5,630 nucleotides of DNA from Anaerolineaceae bacterium UBA4081 (GCA_002383615.1 DFYN01000075.1:1-5630); one strand, 5' to 3'. Shown: positions 1-5,630, counted from the first letter of the stretch. The notes: a model not told the origin generated them from the letters alone. Numbers and translations: made by a program.

Positions 1-305
1 TGAAACTGGTGGACAACGGCACTGTGAATACATCAACTGGAAAGACGCTGGTTGAAAAAGTTCAAGAGAGTGGGCGGGCTCCATCTGAGATTGTGGCTAC
101 AGAAGGATTGGGCAAGGTCAGCGATGATGGCGCTATTCGGACTGTTGTGGCAGAGGTCCTGGCTGAAAGTCCTGCGGAAGTCGCCAGTTATAAAGGCGGC
201 AAGGAGACCCTGATGGGGTGGTTTGTGGGTCAGGTGATGAAGAAAATGCGGGGCAAGGCAGATCCGCAGTTGGCAAAGCAAATCCTGGAGGAGATGCTGA
301 AGTAA
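1..305 (+). CDS. gatB: Aspartyl/glutamyl-tRNA(Asn/Gln) amidotransferase subunit B, C-terminal part (5' end outside window)
   Basis: This is the last ~101 residues of GatB, read in the frame whose first full codon is at base 3; the gene begins left of the window. GatB is the subunit of the GatCAB complex that binds the misacylated Glu-tRNA(Gln) or Asp-tRNA(Asn), which is then amidated with ammonia delivered from GatA, in the cytoplasm. The visible part is the helical GatB/YqeY tail domain. It shows the family pattern of a 'DNGTVNTSTGK' helix start, 'IVATEGLGKVSDDG', 'ASYKGGKETLMGWFVGQVMK' and the closing 'GKADPQLAKQILEEMLK'. This tail helps hold the tRNA. The GTG at base 9 is an internal valine, not a start, because the homologous reading continues upstream of it. 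The catalytic cradle domain is not visible. It ends in TAA, and a perfect hairpin follows 3 bases later. Identification is secure from the tail motifs alone. Confidence 0.94.
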   Translation, partial: KLVDNGTVNTSTGKTLVEKVQESGRAPSEIVATEGLGKVSDDGAIRTVVAEVLAESPAEVASYKGGKETLMGWFVGQVMKKMRGKADPQLAKQILEEMLK

Positions 306-308
306 ACA

Positions 309-336
309 CAAATGGCTGCCGGCAGGCAGCCATTTG
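309..336. terminator. Perfect hairpin between convergent gatB and HIT genes
   Basis: Arms CAAATGGCTGCC (309-320) and GGCAGCCATTTG (325-336) pair over 12 bp without mismatch around a GGCA loop. The hairpin lies 3 bases after the gatB stop and 44 bases after the stop of the opposing HIT gene, so it could serve both transcripts. Neither side has a true U-run: the plus-strand side reads GATATCACAT and the minus-strand side TGTTTACTT. It is therefore either a weak intrinsic terminator or a 3'-end stabilising stem. Confidence 0.7.
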
Positions 337-380
337 ATATCACATCATGTGGTCGTGTTCAACACCCGATGATGGGGGAA

Positions 381-857
381 CTACCACGCCTTGCGCAAGC
401 GCTGCCAGGTCACTTCCAATTCCTCGGGCAGCACCCTGACTTCACCTATGGTGGACATAAAACTGCTGTCTCCCACCCACCTGGGCACCACGTGAAAATG
501 GACATGAGATGCGATGCCAGCGCCGCTGGCAGAGCCCAAATTAGCGCCGATATTAAACCCTTCCGGTTGATAGACCTGGCGCAAAACAGCTGTCGCTTGT
601 GCCAATAGCTCCATAATCTCTGCACGGCACTTGGGGGTCAAGTCTTCATGGCTGGGTACGTGCTCAAATGGCACTACCATCAGGTGTCCACTGGTGTAGG
701 GGTAGCGGTTGAGAATGACAAACGCTGTCACACCCTGTGCAATGACGAGATTTTGTGGACTGGCGGGTTCGCTGGCTGCACTGCAAAAGATGCAGCCTTC
801 CACTGGCTTGGGGTTGCGGATGTATTTCATCCGCCAGGGTGACCAGATAAGTTTCAA
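381..857 (-). CDS. HIT-family nucleotide hydrolase/phosphorylase (Ap4A phosphorylase-like), TTG start
   Basis: A 158-residue protein of the histidine triad superfamily, which cleaves phosphoanhydride or phosphoramidate bonds in nucleotides such as Ap4A, in the cytoplasm. The triad is H118-V-H120-F-H122-V-V followed by PRW; by family rule the middle histidine (H120) is the nucleophile. An N-terminal C22-I-F-C25 pair, together with H66 or H70, resembles the zinc site of many bacterial HIT proteins. 'NRYPYTSGHLMVVP' (50-63) and 'GFNIGANLGSASGAG' (100-114) form the nucleotide pocket. The N-terminus WSPWRMKYI resembles actinobacterial Ap4A phosphorylases of the Rv2613c type, so phosphorolysis of Ap4A is a fair guess, not proven. 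The TTG start is chosen because a GGGAGG Shine-Dalgarno lies 6 bases upstream and the only nearby ATG is out of frame. It is a single-gene unit, divergent from the M20 peptidase gene and convergent with gatB. Confidence 0.92.
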   Translation of the reverse strand: MKLIWSPWRMKYIRNPKPVEGCIFCSAASEPASPQNLVIAQGVTAFVILNRYPYTSGHLMVVPFEHVPSHEDLTPKCRAEIMELLAQATAVLRQVYQPEGFNIGANLGSASGAGIASHVHFHVVPRWVGDSSFMSTIGEVRVLPEELEVTWQRLRKAW

Positions 858-863
858 ATACGT

Positions 864-869
864 CCTCCC
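864..869 (-). promoter_or_regulatory. Shine-Dalgarno deciding the TTG start of the HIT gene
   Basis: On the minus strand GGGAGG stands 6 bases before TTG. The ATG just upstream (870-872 region, minus strand) overlaps this site and opens only a five-codon frame ending in TGA. The TTG is therefore the best start for the conserved WSPWRMKYI N-terminus. Confidence 0.75.
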
Positions 870-887
870 ATGAGTTGAGGTTAAATA

Positions 888-918
888 ATTGTATCAGAGT
901 TAGCCTTTTATATGTAAA
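888..918 (-). promoter_or_regulatory. Probable sigma-70 promoter of the HIT gene (extended -10)
   Basis: The minus strand carries TGATACAAT, an extended -10 with hexamer TACAAT at 888-893. A TTTACA -35-like hexamer lies at 913-918 with a long 19-base spacer. Transcription would begin around base 881, giving a leader of roughly 25 bases that contains the GGGAGG site. The extended TG motif may make up for the poor spacing. Confidence 0.5.
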
Positions 919-930
919 CCATAAACGGTG

Positions 931-939
931 TGCTAAAAT
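931..939 (+). promoter_or_regulatory. Probable extended -10 promoter of the M20 peptidase gene
   Basis: TGCTAAAAT fits the extended -10 form TGnTAnAAT, with hexamer TAAAAT at 934-939. No convincing -35 stands 16-18 bases upstream (TATGTA at 911-916). A start near base 946 would leave a leader of about 24 bases holding GGAAGGAG (958-965) before the ATG at 970. Confidence 0.4.
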
Positions 940-969
940 TACCTGAGAAATACCCCCGGAAGGAGTCCC

Positions 970-2445
970 ATGATTGCGATAATTATTCTGGTTGTTTTGG
1001 TCGTTGCGATTATTCTGGCGGCTGTAGTGGTTATGCTTAGGACCGCGCAATTTCCTCTCCCCATCGACGAGGTGGAATCTGGTGAAGTGGAAATGGTGGA
1101 CGCGGCAGCGGTCGCGCAACGGCTGGCAGCTGCGGTCCGAATCCCGACAGTTTCACATGAGAAACTGGAACTGGTTGACCCTGAGCCATTTGACCTCTTG
1201 TTGGCATTATTGAAAACCCAATACCCACATGTCTTTAGCAGTCTGCTGGTCGAAACCGTTAACACCCACAGCCTGTTGATGTTCTGGAAGGGGTCGGAAT
1301 CAGAGTTGGACCCTGTATTATACACATCACACCTGGATGTGGTGCCAGCTGACCCGGCGACGCTGGAACGCTGGACCGTACCGCCTTTTAGCGGCGAAAT
1401 ACAGGATGGTTTTGTGTGGGGCAGGGGTACCCAGGATATTAAAAGCCAGGTGATTGCGATATTGGAAGCAGTCAATGACCTTCTTAATTCTGGATTCACA
1501 CCCCGCCGTGGCATCTTCCTGGCATTTGGTGCAGATGAAGAGGTGGGTGGTCAACGTGGTGCAAAAGCCATTGCCAAATTGCTACAAGACCGGGGTGTCC
1601 ACCTGGCTGCCCTGTTGGATGAGGGTGGCTCGATGCTGGAAGGCGTCATTCCGGGAGTGGAACTGCCAGTGGCGTTGCTGGGTAATGCAGAGAAGGGCTA
1701 CCTGTCCTTGAAATTATGGGTAGAGGCGAATCCCGGTCATTCCTCCACGCCACCGGAAGAGAGTGCCATCGGCATCCTCGCGCGTGCCATTGACAGACTT
1801 GAGCAGAATCGCCTGCCTGTCCATCTTGAAGTTCTGGTTGAGATGTACCGTGCCCTGGGACCAACTGTAGACTTCAGCATGCAAATGGCGTTGGCAAATT
1901 TGTGGCTGTTTAGCGGAATTGTCAAACGCAAGCTGCTTGCCAACCCTGAAACAGCCGCATCCATCCGGACGACTACTGCGCCGACATTGTTTAATAGCGG
2001 TATCAAGGATAACATCTTGCCAGCCCGGGCTGAAGCGGTGGTCAACTTCCGCTTGTTCCCGGGAGATACCATTGCGGATGTGTGTGAGGTTGTGCGGCGG
2101 ATCATTAATGATCCGCGGGTTGCCTTTGAACCCCTGGAAAGCGCAGCCTGGGAAGCAGCCCCTGTGACTGAAGTGGATGAAACGTCCTATCAGACACTGG
2201 CGACCACCGTAAGGCAAGTGTTCCCGGATGTGGTGCCTGCACCCTACATGATGCTGGGCGCAACCGATTCGCGACATTACGCCGGGATTTGTGACAACCT
2301 GCTGCGGTTTTCTCCCTGCCTGGGTGACAAGGATGACCTGACGCGTGTGCATGGCATTGATGAACGAATATCGGTTGAATCACTTGGGCAAATGGTGGTG
2401 TTCTTCCGCAAGCTCATCCGCGCCTGGGATGATGCTGGGTTGTGA
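970..2445 (+). CDS. Membrane-anchored M20 family zinc metallopeptidase (CPS1/PM20D1-like)
   Basis: A 491-residue M20 enzyme. Residues 2-23 form one strongly hydrophobic helix (signal anchor) with no cleavage site seen. The catalytic domain follows. Expected di-zinc ligands are all present: H121 (in SHLDVVP), bridging D156 (in GRGTQDIK), E191, D217 (in LLDEGG) and H461 (in RVHGIDERI). D123 and E190 are the usual catalytic pair. The inserted dimerisation ('lid') domain covers roughly 240-390 and begins near GHSSTPP, with H257 as the family's conserved histidine. The long spacing, the W135/PPFSG segment and the N-terminal anchor match yeast carboxypeptidase S and vertebrate PM20D1 better than DapE or ArgE. 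Relatives hydrolyse Gly-X dipeptides or condense/hydrolyse N-acyl amino acids; the substrate here cannot be told. The ATG is preceded by GGAAGGAG, 4 bases away. The gene stands alone and ends before a bidirectional terminator. Confidence 0.93.
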   Translation: MIAIIILVVLVVAIILAAVVVMLRTAQFPLPIDEVESGEVEMVDAAAVAQRLAAAVRIPTVSHEKLELVDPEPFDLLLALLKTQYPHVFSSLLVETVNTHSLLMFWKGSESELDPVLYTSHLDVVPADPATLERWTVPPFSGEIQDGFVWGRGTQDIKSQVIAILEAVNDLLNSGFTPRRGIFLAFGADEEVGGQRGAKAIAKLLQDRGVHLAALLDEGGSMLEGVIPGVELPVALLGNAEKGYLSLKLWVEANPGHSSTPPEESAIGILARAIDRLEQNRLPVHLEVLVEMYRALGPTVDFSMQMALANLWLFSGIVKRKLLANPETAASIRTTTAPTLFNSGIKDNILPARAEAVVNFRLFPGDTIADVCEVVRRIINDPRVAFEPLESAAWEAAPVTEVDETSYQTLATTVRQVFPDVVPAPYMMLGATDSRHYAGICDNLLRFSPCLGDKDDLTRVHGIDERISVESLGQMVVFFRKLIRAWDDAGL

Positions 2446-2468
2446 TTTTTCGCCAATCAACAAAACAA

Positions 2469-2494
2469 ATGCCAGGATTTCTGTATCCTGGCAT
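2469..2494. terminator. Bidirectional intrinsic terminator between convergent M20 and acyltransferase genes
   Basis: Arms ATGCCAGGAT (2469-2478) and ATCCTGGCAT (2485-2494) pair over 10 bp around a TTCTGT loop. The plus-strand tail is GTGTTTATTTT and the minus-strand tail TTGTTTTGTTG, so both sides are T-rich. It lies 23 bases after the M20 stop and directly beyond the TAA (2499-2501) of the opposing gene, whose stop codon sits in the plus-strand T-tail. Confidence 0.85.
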
Positions 2495-2498
2495 GTGT

Positions 2499-3509
2499 TT
2501 ATTTTGAGATGGTTATCCGATATATGAGGCGGTCGATTGCGCCAAAACGGTACTTGTACTCTTCATCCCCGCGCATGAAATCAAATTCACGAACGCCATT
2601 CTCGTTTGCCCATTGCAGCAGGTAGCCCAGCAGAACCCAGCCGGGTGAGTACTCCATAAAAGCCCTGTCCAACCCTGAGTTATAGATCCACAGCCGATCG
2701 AGATAGTGGAAACTGAAATACGCTGCTGCGGCTTGGTGGTCAACATCAAGGAAGGCAAGCTGCAGGCAGCCTGCCTCAAAGGCGCAACGCATGGTCAGGC
2801 GCATGTGTTCGCGCATGGTTTCAGTCAGGAATTCCGCTTTGTCCGGGTCTTGTGCCATCAGGGACAGGAAGGTTTCCATGTCTGTTTCCAACTGGGTGGG
2901 GCTAGTGGTGATTCGCCATTGGATGAATGCGGGCGATTCTTCTGCACGGCGCATTTTACGCCGGATTTCGTGGCGCTGCTTCTTGTCAATGCCAGCCAGG
3001 TATGTTTCCCAGTCGCCAGGCAGGGGAATGAAGGGCGAATGTTGCAGTTTTTCGACGGTGACGGTGAATCCTAATTGTTCGGCTGCGATTTGCAGGGCAG
3101 GTAAGGTAGGTGAGCCCTCAAGGATATTGAAAAAATCCAATGCTTCCCACTTTGGGGATGCGGGCGATTTAAGATAGGAGAGCAGACACTTCAGGAATTC
3201 GGGCAAGTCGGCAGGGCGGCATATCAGGTCGAGGTAGTCTGAGATCTCAATGGATCCCAATAACAGCAGCGTATCTCGCCCATCTGCGCGGGTGCGGAAA
3301 AGAGGAGCAATACCTACCAATTGGTCATCCTGCCGGGCAGCAAGGATGCAGAGCTCCGCGTCTGACCATTCGCCGCCGCCGCGGGTCTGCCACCAGGTGC
3401 TCAGGTATTCAAAGCGCAAGAATGGCACATGGCTGGCGCTTTCTGCCAATAGCGCATTCCATTCTTCTTCCAGGTCAGTAGGAAAAGTTGTATAAAGAGT
3501 CCAGTTCAT
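2499..3509 (-). CDS. CelD/BcsL-type GNAT acyltransferase (BioF2-like acetyltransferase domain)
   Basis: A 336-residue protein of the GNAT-like family named after CelD (Acetyltransf_6 type), related in fold to FemAB. These cytoplasmic enzymes move an acyl or aminoacyl group onto amino groups, often for polysaccharide or envelope building; the substrate here is unknown. The first half has the family start 'EEEWNALLAES..VPFLRFEYLSTWWQ' (14-40) and a strand set around 'LVGIAPLF' and 'DYLDLI'. The basic segment 'KKQRHEIRRKMRRAEE' (about 175-190) is the usual linker. The second half carries the signature 'AAAYFSFHYLDRLWIYNSGLDRAFMEYSPGWVLL' (261-294) and the closing 'FDFMRGDEEYKYRFG' (309-323), hallmark of this family. 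It lacks a signal peptide or membrane helix. It lies 26 bp downstream of the lipoprotein gene on the same strand and may be co-transcribed. No Shine-Dalgarno is seen before the ATG, but a -10 box is 6 bases upstream. Confidence 0.87.
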   Translation of the reverse strand: MNWTLYTTFPTDLEEEWNALLAESASHVPFLRFEYLSTWWQTRGGGEWSDAELCILAARQDDQLVGIAPLFRTRADGRDTLLLLGSIEISDYLDLICRPADLPEFLKCLLSYLKSPASPKWEALDFFNILEGSPTLPALQIAAEQLGFTVTVEKLQHSPFIPLPGDWETYLAGIDKKQRHEIRRKMRRAEESPAFIQWRITTSPTQLETDMETFLSLMAQDPDKAEFLTETMREHMRLTMRCAFEAGCLQLAFLDVDHQAAAAYFSFHYLDRLWIYNSGLDRAFMEYSPGWVLLGYLLQWANENGVREFDFMRGDEEYKYRFGAIDRLIYRITISK

Positions 3510-3515
3510 GGGTTG

Positions 3516-3546
3516 ATTATAACCTGTGATGTTGCTTAATTTCCAA
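3516..3546 (-). promoter_or_regulatory. Candidate internal promoter giving a leaderless acyltransferase mRNA
   Basis: On the minus strand a perfect TATAAT (3516-3521) is followed by CAACCC and then the ATG at 3509. The usual 6-7 base distance from -10 to start would put the first transcribed base on the A of the ATG. A 4/6 match to the -35, TTGGAA (3541-3546), stands at a 19-base spacing, inside the last codons of the lipoprotein gene. Confidence 0.45.
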
Positions 3547-4621
3547 TTGCGTATAGCTTTTCAAATTCCGCTTCGTACTGTGCCGCAAGAGCAGGGTCGT
3601 CGATGATGACAAGGTTTTCGTCGTTGGTACGTTCTGCGTTGCCACTGAAGTTGTATGAGCCAGTTACAACGTATTGACCATCGATGATCATCACCTTGTG
3701 GTGCATGAGGTTTTGATTACCGTCCAGTCGAACATCAACCCCGGCATCCTTTAGGACGTCATATTCACCACCGGTGTTGCTGGTGACCTGGGATTCATCC
3801 ATGACTCCCCGCACCATAATGCCTGCCCTTTGGCGGGCGATTAATGCCTGGGCGATGGGGTCGCTGGTGAGTGAGAAAGCCAGGAAATCGACTCGGGCAT
3901 CCGCGTTCTGAATGAGTTGAACCAACCTGACAGCAACGCCGTCATCCGGTGAAAAGTAAGTTTCAATGGTTCGACCAGACACAGTGACAATCGGGTTGGG
4001 CGTTGCATATTTAATCTCAGGACCAAAAAGGTGGTCGTAAAACATCTCCTCAAACTCCACCGTGTAATTCTGGGCGACCTGGGTGGAATTGATGCTCAGT
4101 AAATTGTTGTTGTCGTTATAAAAAGCACCGGCGCTCAGGTTGGTAGAACCCGTCCAGACCTGGTAGCCGTCGATTACGACAAACTTATTGTGCATGGACC
4201 CTTTTTGATCGTCACCGACCACCTCAATTCCTGCGTCTTTCATGCGCTGATAGGAGTTACTGTCCATGTTGTCTGATTCCATCACAATCCGGACGGCGAC
4301 CCCACGTTGATGAGCGTGAATGGCGGCATCGCTGATCGATTTGAGGGTGAAATTATATATTGCAATATCTACGCTGCGCTGGGCGGCGTCAATGGCTGCG
4401 ACCAGGTACTGTTCAACCCCCTGCATGTTCTCTACAGATAAATTGGTTTCTGGGGTGGTGAAGTACACGTTAAACGGAGAGACAGTAGCGGGAACCGCAG
4501 AGGGCGTGTAAGTGGGGTAAGGAAGGGAAACCGTTGACTCTGACGGTGTGCAGCCAGCCAGCGCGATTGCCCACAGGCTGAGGACGATGAATAGGCTGGC
4601 TGCTCGATGGTTGGGGTGCAT
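3536..4621 (-). CDS. Phospholipase D superfamily lipoprotein with two HKD motifs
   Basis: A 361-residue exported protein, counted from the ATG at 4621. Residues 1-24 are a lipoprotein signal: H/R-containing start, hydrophobic core, lipobox L-A-G-C24. A Ser/Thr/Pro-rich linker runs to about residue 50. Two PLD halves follow, each with a full HxKxxxxD motif and a GS motif: H144/K146/D151 with 'TGSTNLS', and H307/K309/D314 with 'TGSYNFS'. Both halves form one active site where a histidine makes a covalent phospho-intermediate. Members cut phospholipids or nucleic acids; the small size and lack of extra domains resemble Nuc/cardiolipin-synthase-like forms, and substrate cannot be told. It should sit on the outer face of the membrane, tethered by the lipid on C24. 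An in-frame TTG at 4636 would add five residues, but GGAG 9 bases before the ATG favours 4621. It heads a likely two-gene unit with the acyltransferase. Confidence 0.88.
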   Translation of the reverse strand: MHPNHRAASLFIVLSLWAIALAGCTPSESTVSLPYPTYTPSAVPATVSPFNVYFTTPETNLSVENMQGVEQYLVAAIDAAQRSVDIAIYNFTLKSISDAAIHAHQRGVAVRIVMESDNMDSNSYQRMKDAGIEVVGDDQKGSMHNKFVVIDGYQVWTGSTNLSAGAFYNDNNNLLSINSTQVAQNYTVEFEEMFYDHLFGPEIKYATPNPIVTVSGRTIETYFSPDDGVAVRLVQLIQNADARVDFLAFSLTSDPIAQALIARQRAGIMVRGVMDESQVTSNTGGEYDVLKDAGVDVRLDGNQNLMHHKVMIIDGQYVVTGSYNFSGNAERTNDENLVIIDDPALAAQYEAEFEKLYAIGN

Positions 4622-4656
4622 TCGTAGAGGCTCCAATGCTGAATAATTGTTCCATG

Positions 4657-4665
4657 ATTATAACA
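4657..4665 (-). promoter_or_regulatory. Extended -10 promoter of the PLD lipoprotein gene
   Basis: The minus strand reads TGTTATAAT, a perfect match to the extended -10 consensus, with hexamer TATAAT at 4657-4662. No good -35 is visible at 16-18 bases, as is common for extended -10 promoters. A start near 4650 gives a leader of about 30 bases containing GGAG (4631-4634) before the ATG at 4621. Confidence 0.55.
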
Positions 4666-4710
4666 GAGCCAACAAGTAAGTCTGACTTCCGGCACAGCTT
4701 AAAGCCAGGG

Positions 4711-4739
4711 TTGACGCAAATTCCCAATTCGATTATTAT
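4711..4739 (+). promoter_or_regulatory. Sigma-70 promoter of the ArsR-type regulator gene
   Basis: TTGACG (4711-4716) and TATTAT (4734-4739) each match five of six consensus bases at the ideal 17-base spacing. The start point would fall near 4746, inside the inverted-repeat array that begins at 4738. This gives a leader of about 28 bases with GGAG at 4765-4768. Confidence 0.7.
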
Positions 4740-4763
4740 CTAACCCGTTAGATATATATCTAA
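4738..4763. promoter_or_regulatory. Operator-like array of three ATCTAA/TTAGAT half-sites
   Basis: Three 6-bp half-sites start at 4738 (ATCTAA), 4748 (TTAGAT) and 4758 (ATCTAA), exactly 10 bp apart and alternating in orientation. The first two make the inverted repeat ATCTAAC-CC-GTTAGAT. The last two make the 16-bp perfect palindrome TTAGATATATATCTAA. The array overlaps the end of the -10 box and the expected start point, where bound repressor would block RNA polymerase. The adjacent ArsR-type gene is the obvious candidate to bind it; that is inference. Confidence 0.6.
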
Positions 4764-4773
4764 TGGAGCAACA

Positions 4774-5630
4774 ATGGCACCTCAAATTCAATGGTTAATG
4801 GGAACTGCGGGTGAACTCTTTGTCAGCCTGTATGTGCTGCATCGCCCCCTGAATTTCGGACTGCGCCCTTCCTGGGCGGCTGGGGTGCGCTCCCGACTGC
4901 CTGCAGACCAGCGCGAGTTCTTGGAGCGGACGCTGACCTTTCTGCCTGTGCCTTTACCTTTCCTGCAATCCCTTGACCATAAAAACTGGTCCGCCTCATC
5001 TGCCCTGGCAGCACTGGACCAATTACTTCCTGCTGATCGGCTAGTCACCTTACTGCGTTCACACGAGACAACGCCAGAATTGATGTCCACCATGCAGGCA
5101 ATATCTGGACGGGGTAAAGCGTTGCCCAAAGACGTGAACGTGCTGCGCAGTGCTTTGGCGAAGAGGCGGCTGGCAAAACCCGCCCTGGCGTTGCAAAACC
5201 TGATCACCGCCCTGTCCAACCCCGTCGCCTTCGGTGAAGGTTTGATAACTGCGCTCCAGACTTACCACCGCGTTTTCTTTGTGGAAGAAGAACCCCGCTT
5301 GTTGGATGCTTTGGAAATCGCACTGGCAGTAGGACAAAAAGACGCCCAGACAACCCATGTTATCGATTTACTGCAAAAGTTAACCGGTGGCGTTTCCTTC
5401 TCTATCCCCGAAGGCGTCCAGAGCGTTGTTTTAGCGCCGTCTTATTGGGGTTCGCCGCTCACGTTCTTTAGCCGGGTTAGCCCTACAACCATGATGGTCA
5501 TTTATGGCGCACGTCCACAGGATGCACCCCTCGTACCCGGTGACCAGGTGCCGTCCGCTTTACTGAATGGGTTGAAAGCCCTGGCGGACCCGACCCGCCT
5601 GCGCATCCTGCACTACTTGAGCGAGTCGCC
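4774..5630 (+). CDS. ArsR-type transcriptional regulator with long N-terminal domain (3' end outside window)
   Basis: An open frame of 285 residues runs from the ATG at 4774 to the window edge without a stop. GGAG stands 5 bases before the ATG. Residues 1-255 are a mostly helical domain with no enzyme motif that I recognise; the end of it, 'SVVLAPSYWGSPLTFFSRVSPTTMMVIYGARP' (217-248), looks like a beta-rich closing part. From 261 the sequence 'SALLNGLKALADPTRLRILHYLSES' is the classic opening of an ArsR winged helix-turn-helix; the recognition helix and wing are cut off. This order, with a large N-terminal domain and C-terminal HTH, matches regulators annotated as DUF5937/ArsR in Chloroflexota and Actinobacteria, as far as I recall. 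No metal-binding CxC pair is seen in the visible part, so the signal is unknown. Self-repression through the upstream half-site array is likely. Any downstream target gene lies outside the window. Confidence 0.85.
   Translation, partial: MAPQIQWLMGTAGELFVSLYVLHRPLNFGLRPSWAAGVRSRLPADQREFLERTLTFLPVPLPFLQSLDHKNWSASSALAALDQLLPADRLVTLLRSHETTPELMSTMQAISGRGKALPKDVNVLRSALAKRRLAKPALALQNLITALSNPVAFGEGLITALQTYHRVFFVEEEPRLLDALEIALAVGQKDAQTTHVIDLLQKLTGGVSFSIPEGVQSVVLAPSYWGSPLTFFSRVSPTTMMVIYGARPQDAPLVPGDQVPSALLNGLKALADPTRLRILHYLSES

Noticed and set aside
9..11. GTG at base 9 as a start of a small 98-residue gene
   Set aside because: The frame stays open to the window edge and residues before it still fit GatB, so this is the tail of a longer gene.
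312..608. 98-residue plus-strand frame starting in the hairpin after gatB
   Set aside because: It overlaps the HIT gene antisense, starts within the hairpin arm and has no ribosome site or domain.
971..1020. Near-repeat of TTGCGATnATTATTCTGG in the start of the M20 gene
   Set aside because: It encodes the Ile/Val-rich membrane helix, where limited codon choice makes such similarity expected; not a mobile or regulatory repeat.
1714..2352. 212-residue minus-strand frame inside the M20 gene
   Set aside because: It lies wholly within a gene whose catalytic residues are all intact; composition (Arg/Gln/His/Cys-rich) is typical of an antisense shadow.
4622..4636. TTG start at 4636 for the PLD lipoprotein
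   Set aside because: No Shine-Dalgarno precedes it, and its own GGAG serves the ATG at 4621 at 9 bases. The signal peptide is complete without the extra five residues. It remains possible.
4788..5358. Long minus-strand open frames opposite the regulator gene (4788-5219 and 5059-5358)
   Set aside because: The plus frame is continuous from a well-placed ATG with promoter and ribosome site, and ends in a clear ArsR HTH. The minus frames have low-complexity Arg/Ser-rich content and no recognisable domain.

Overview
This window looks like an ordinary chromosomal stretch from a bacterium of moderate GC content. I tentatively place it in the Chloroflexota (Anaerolineae-like). The clues are a GatB tail, a HIT protein starting with a WSPWRMKYI-type N-terminus, a lipoprotein with the Thr/Pro/Ser-rich linker common in that group, and an ArsR-type regulator with its helix-turn-helix at the C-terminal side of a long N-terminal domain. 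This placement is inference from protein style, not from a marker gene. No phage, IS element, CRISPR array, tRNA or rRNA was seen.

Layout, left to right. (1) The 3' end of gatB (+), the tRNA-dependent amidotransferase subunit B, running in from the left edge. (2) A 12-bp perfect hairpin between two convergent genes. (3) A HIT-family nucleotide hydrolase/phosphorylase (-) with a TTG start and strong Shine-Dalgarno. (4) A 112-bp divergent control region with extended -10 elements for both directions. (5) A membrane-anchored M20 metallopeptidase of the CPS1/PM20D1 type (+) with all expected zinc and catalytic residues. (6) A bidirectional hairpin terminator between convergent genes. (7) Two genes on the minus strand, transcribed in the order phospholipase-D-superfamily lipoprotein then CelD/BcsL-type GNAT acyltransferase, separated by 26 bp. 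The second has its own -10 box placed so that a leaderless mRNA is expected. (8) A divergent control region with a good sigma-70 promoter covered by three regularly spaced half-sites. (9) An ArsR-type regulator (+), cut by the right edge just inside its DNA-binding domain.

The genes do not form one pathway. gatB and the HIT protein are housekeeping (charging of Gln/Asn tRNA; dinucleoside polyphosphate or nucleotide turnover). The M20 enzyme probably hydrolyses peptides or N-acyl amino acids at the membrane. The lipoprotein/acyltransferase pair may act on the cell envelope, but the substrate is unknown. The most interesting part is the right end: the regulator's promoter carries an operator-like array of ATCTAA/TTAGAT half-sites at exact 10-bp steps, suggesting autoregulation. 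No wholly new multi-gene system is evident from what is visible.
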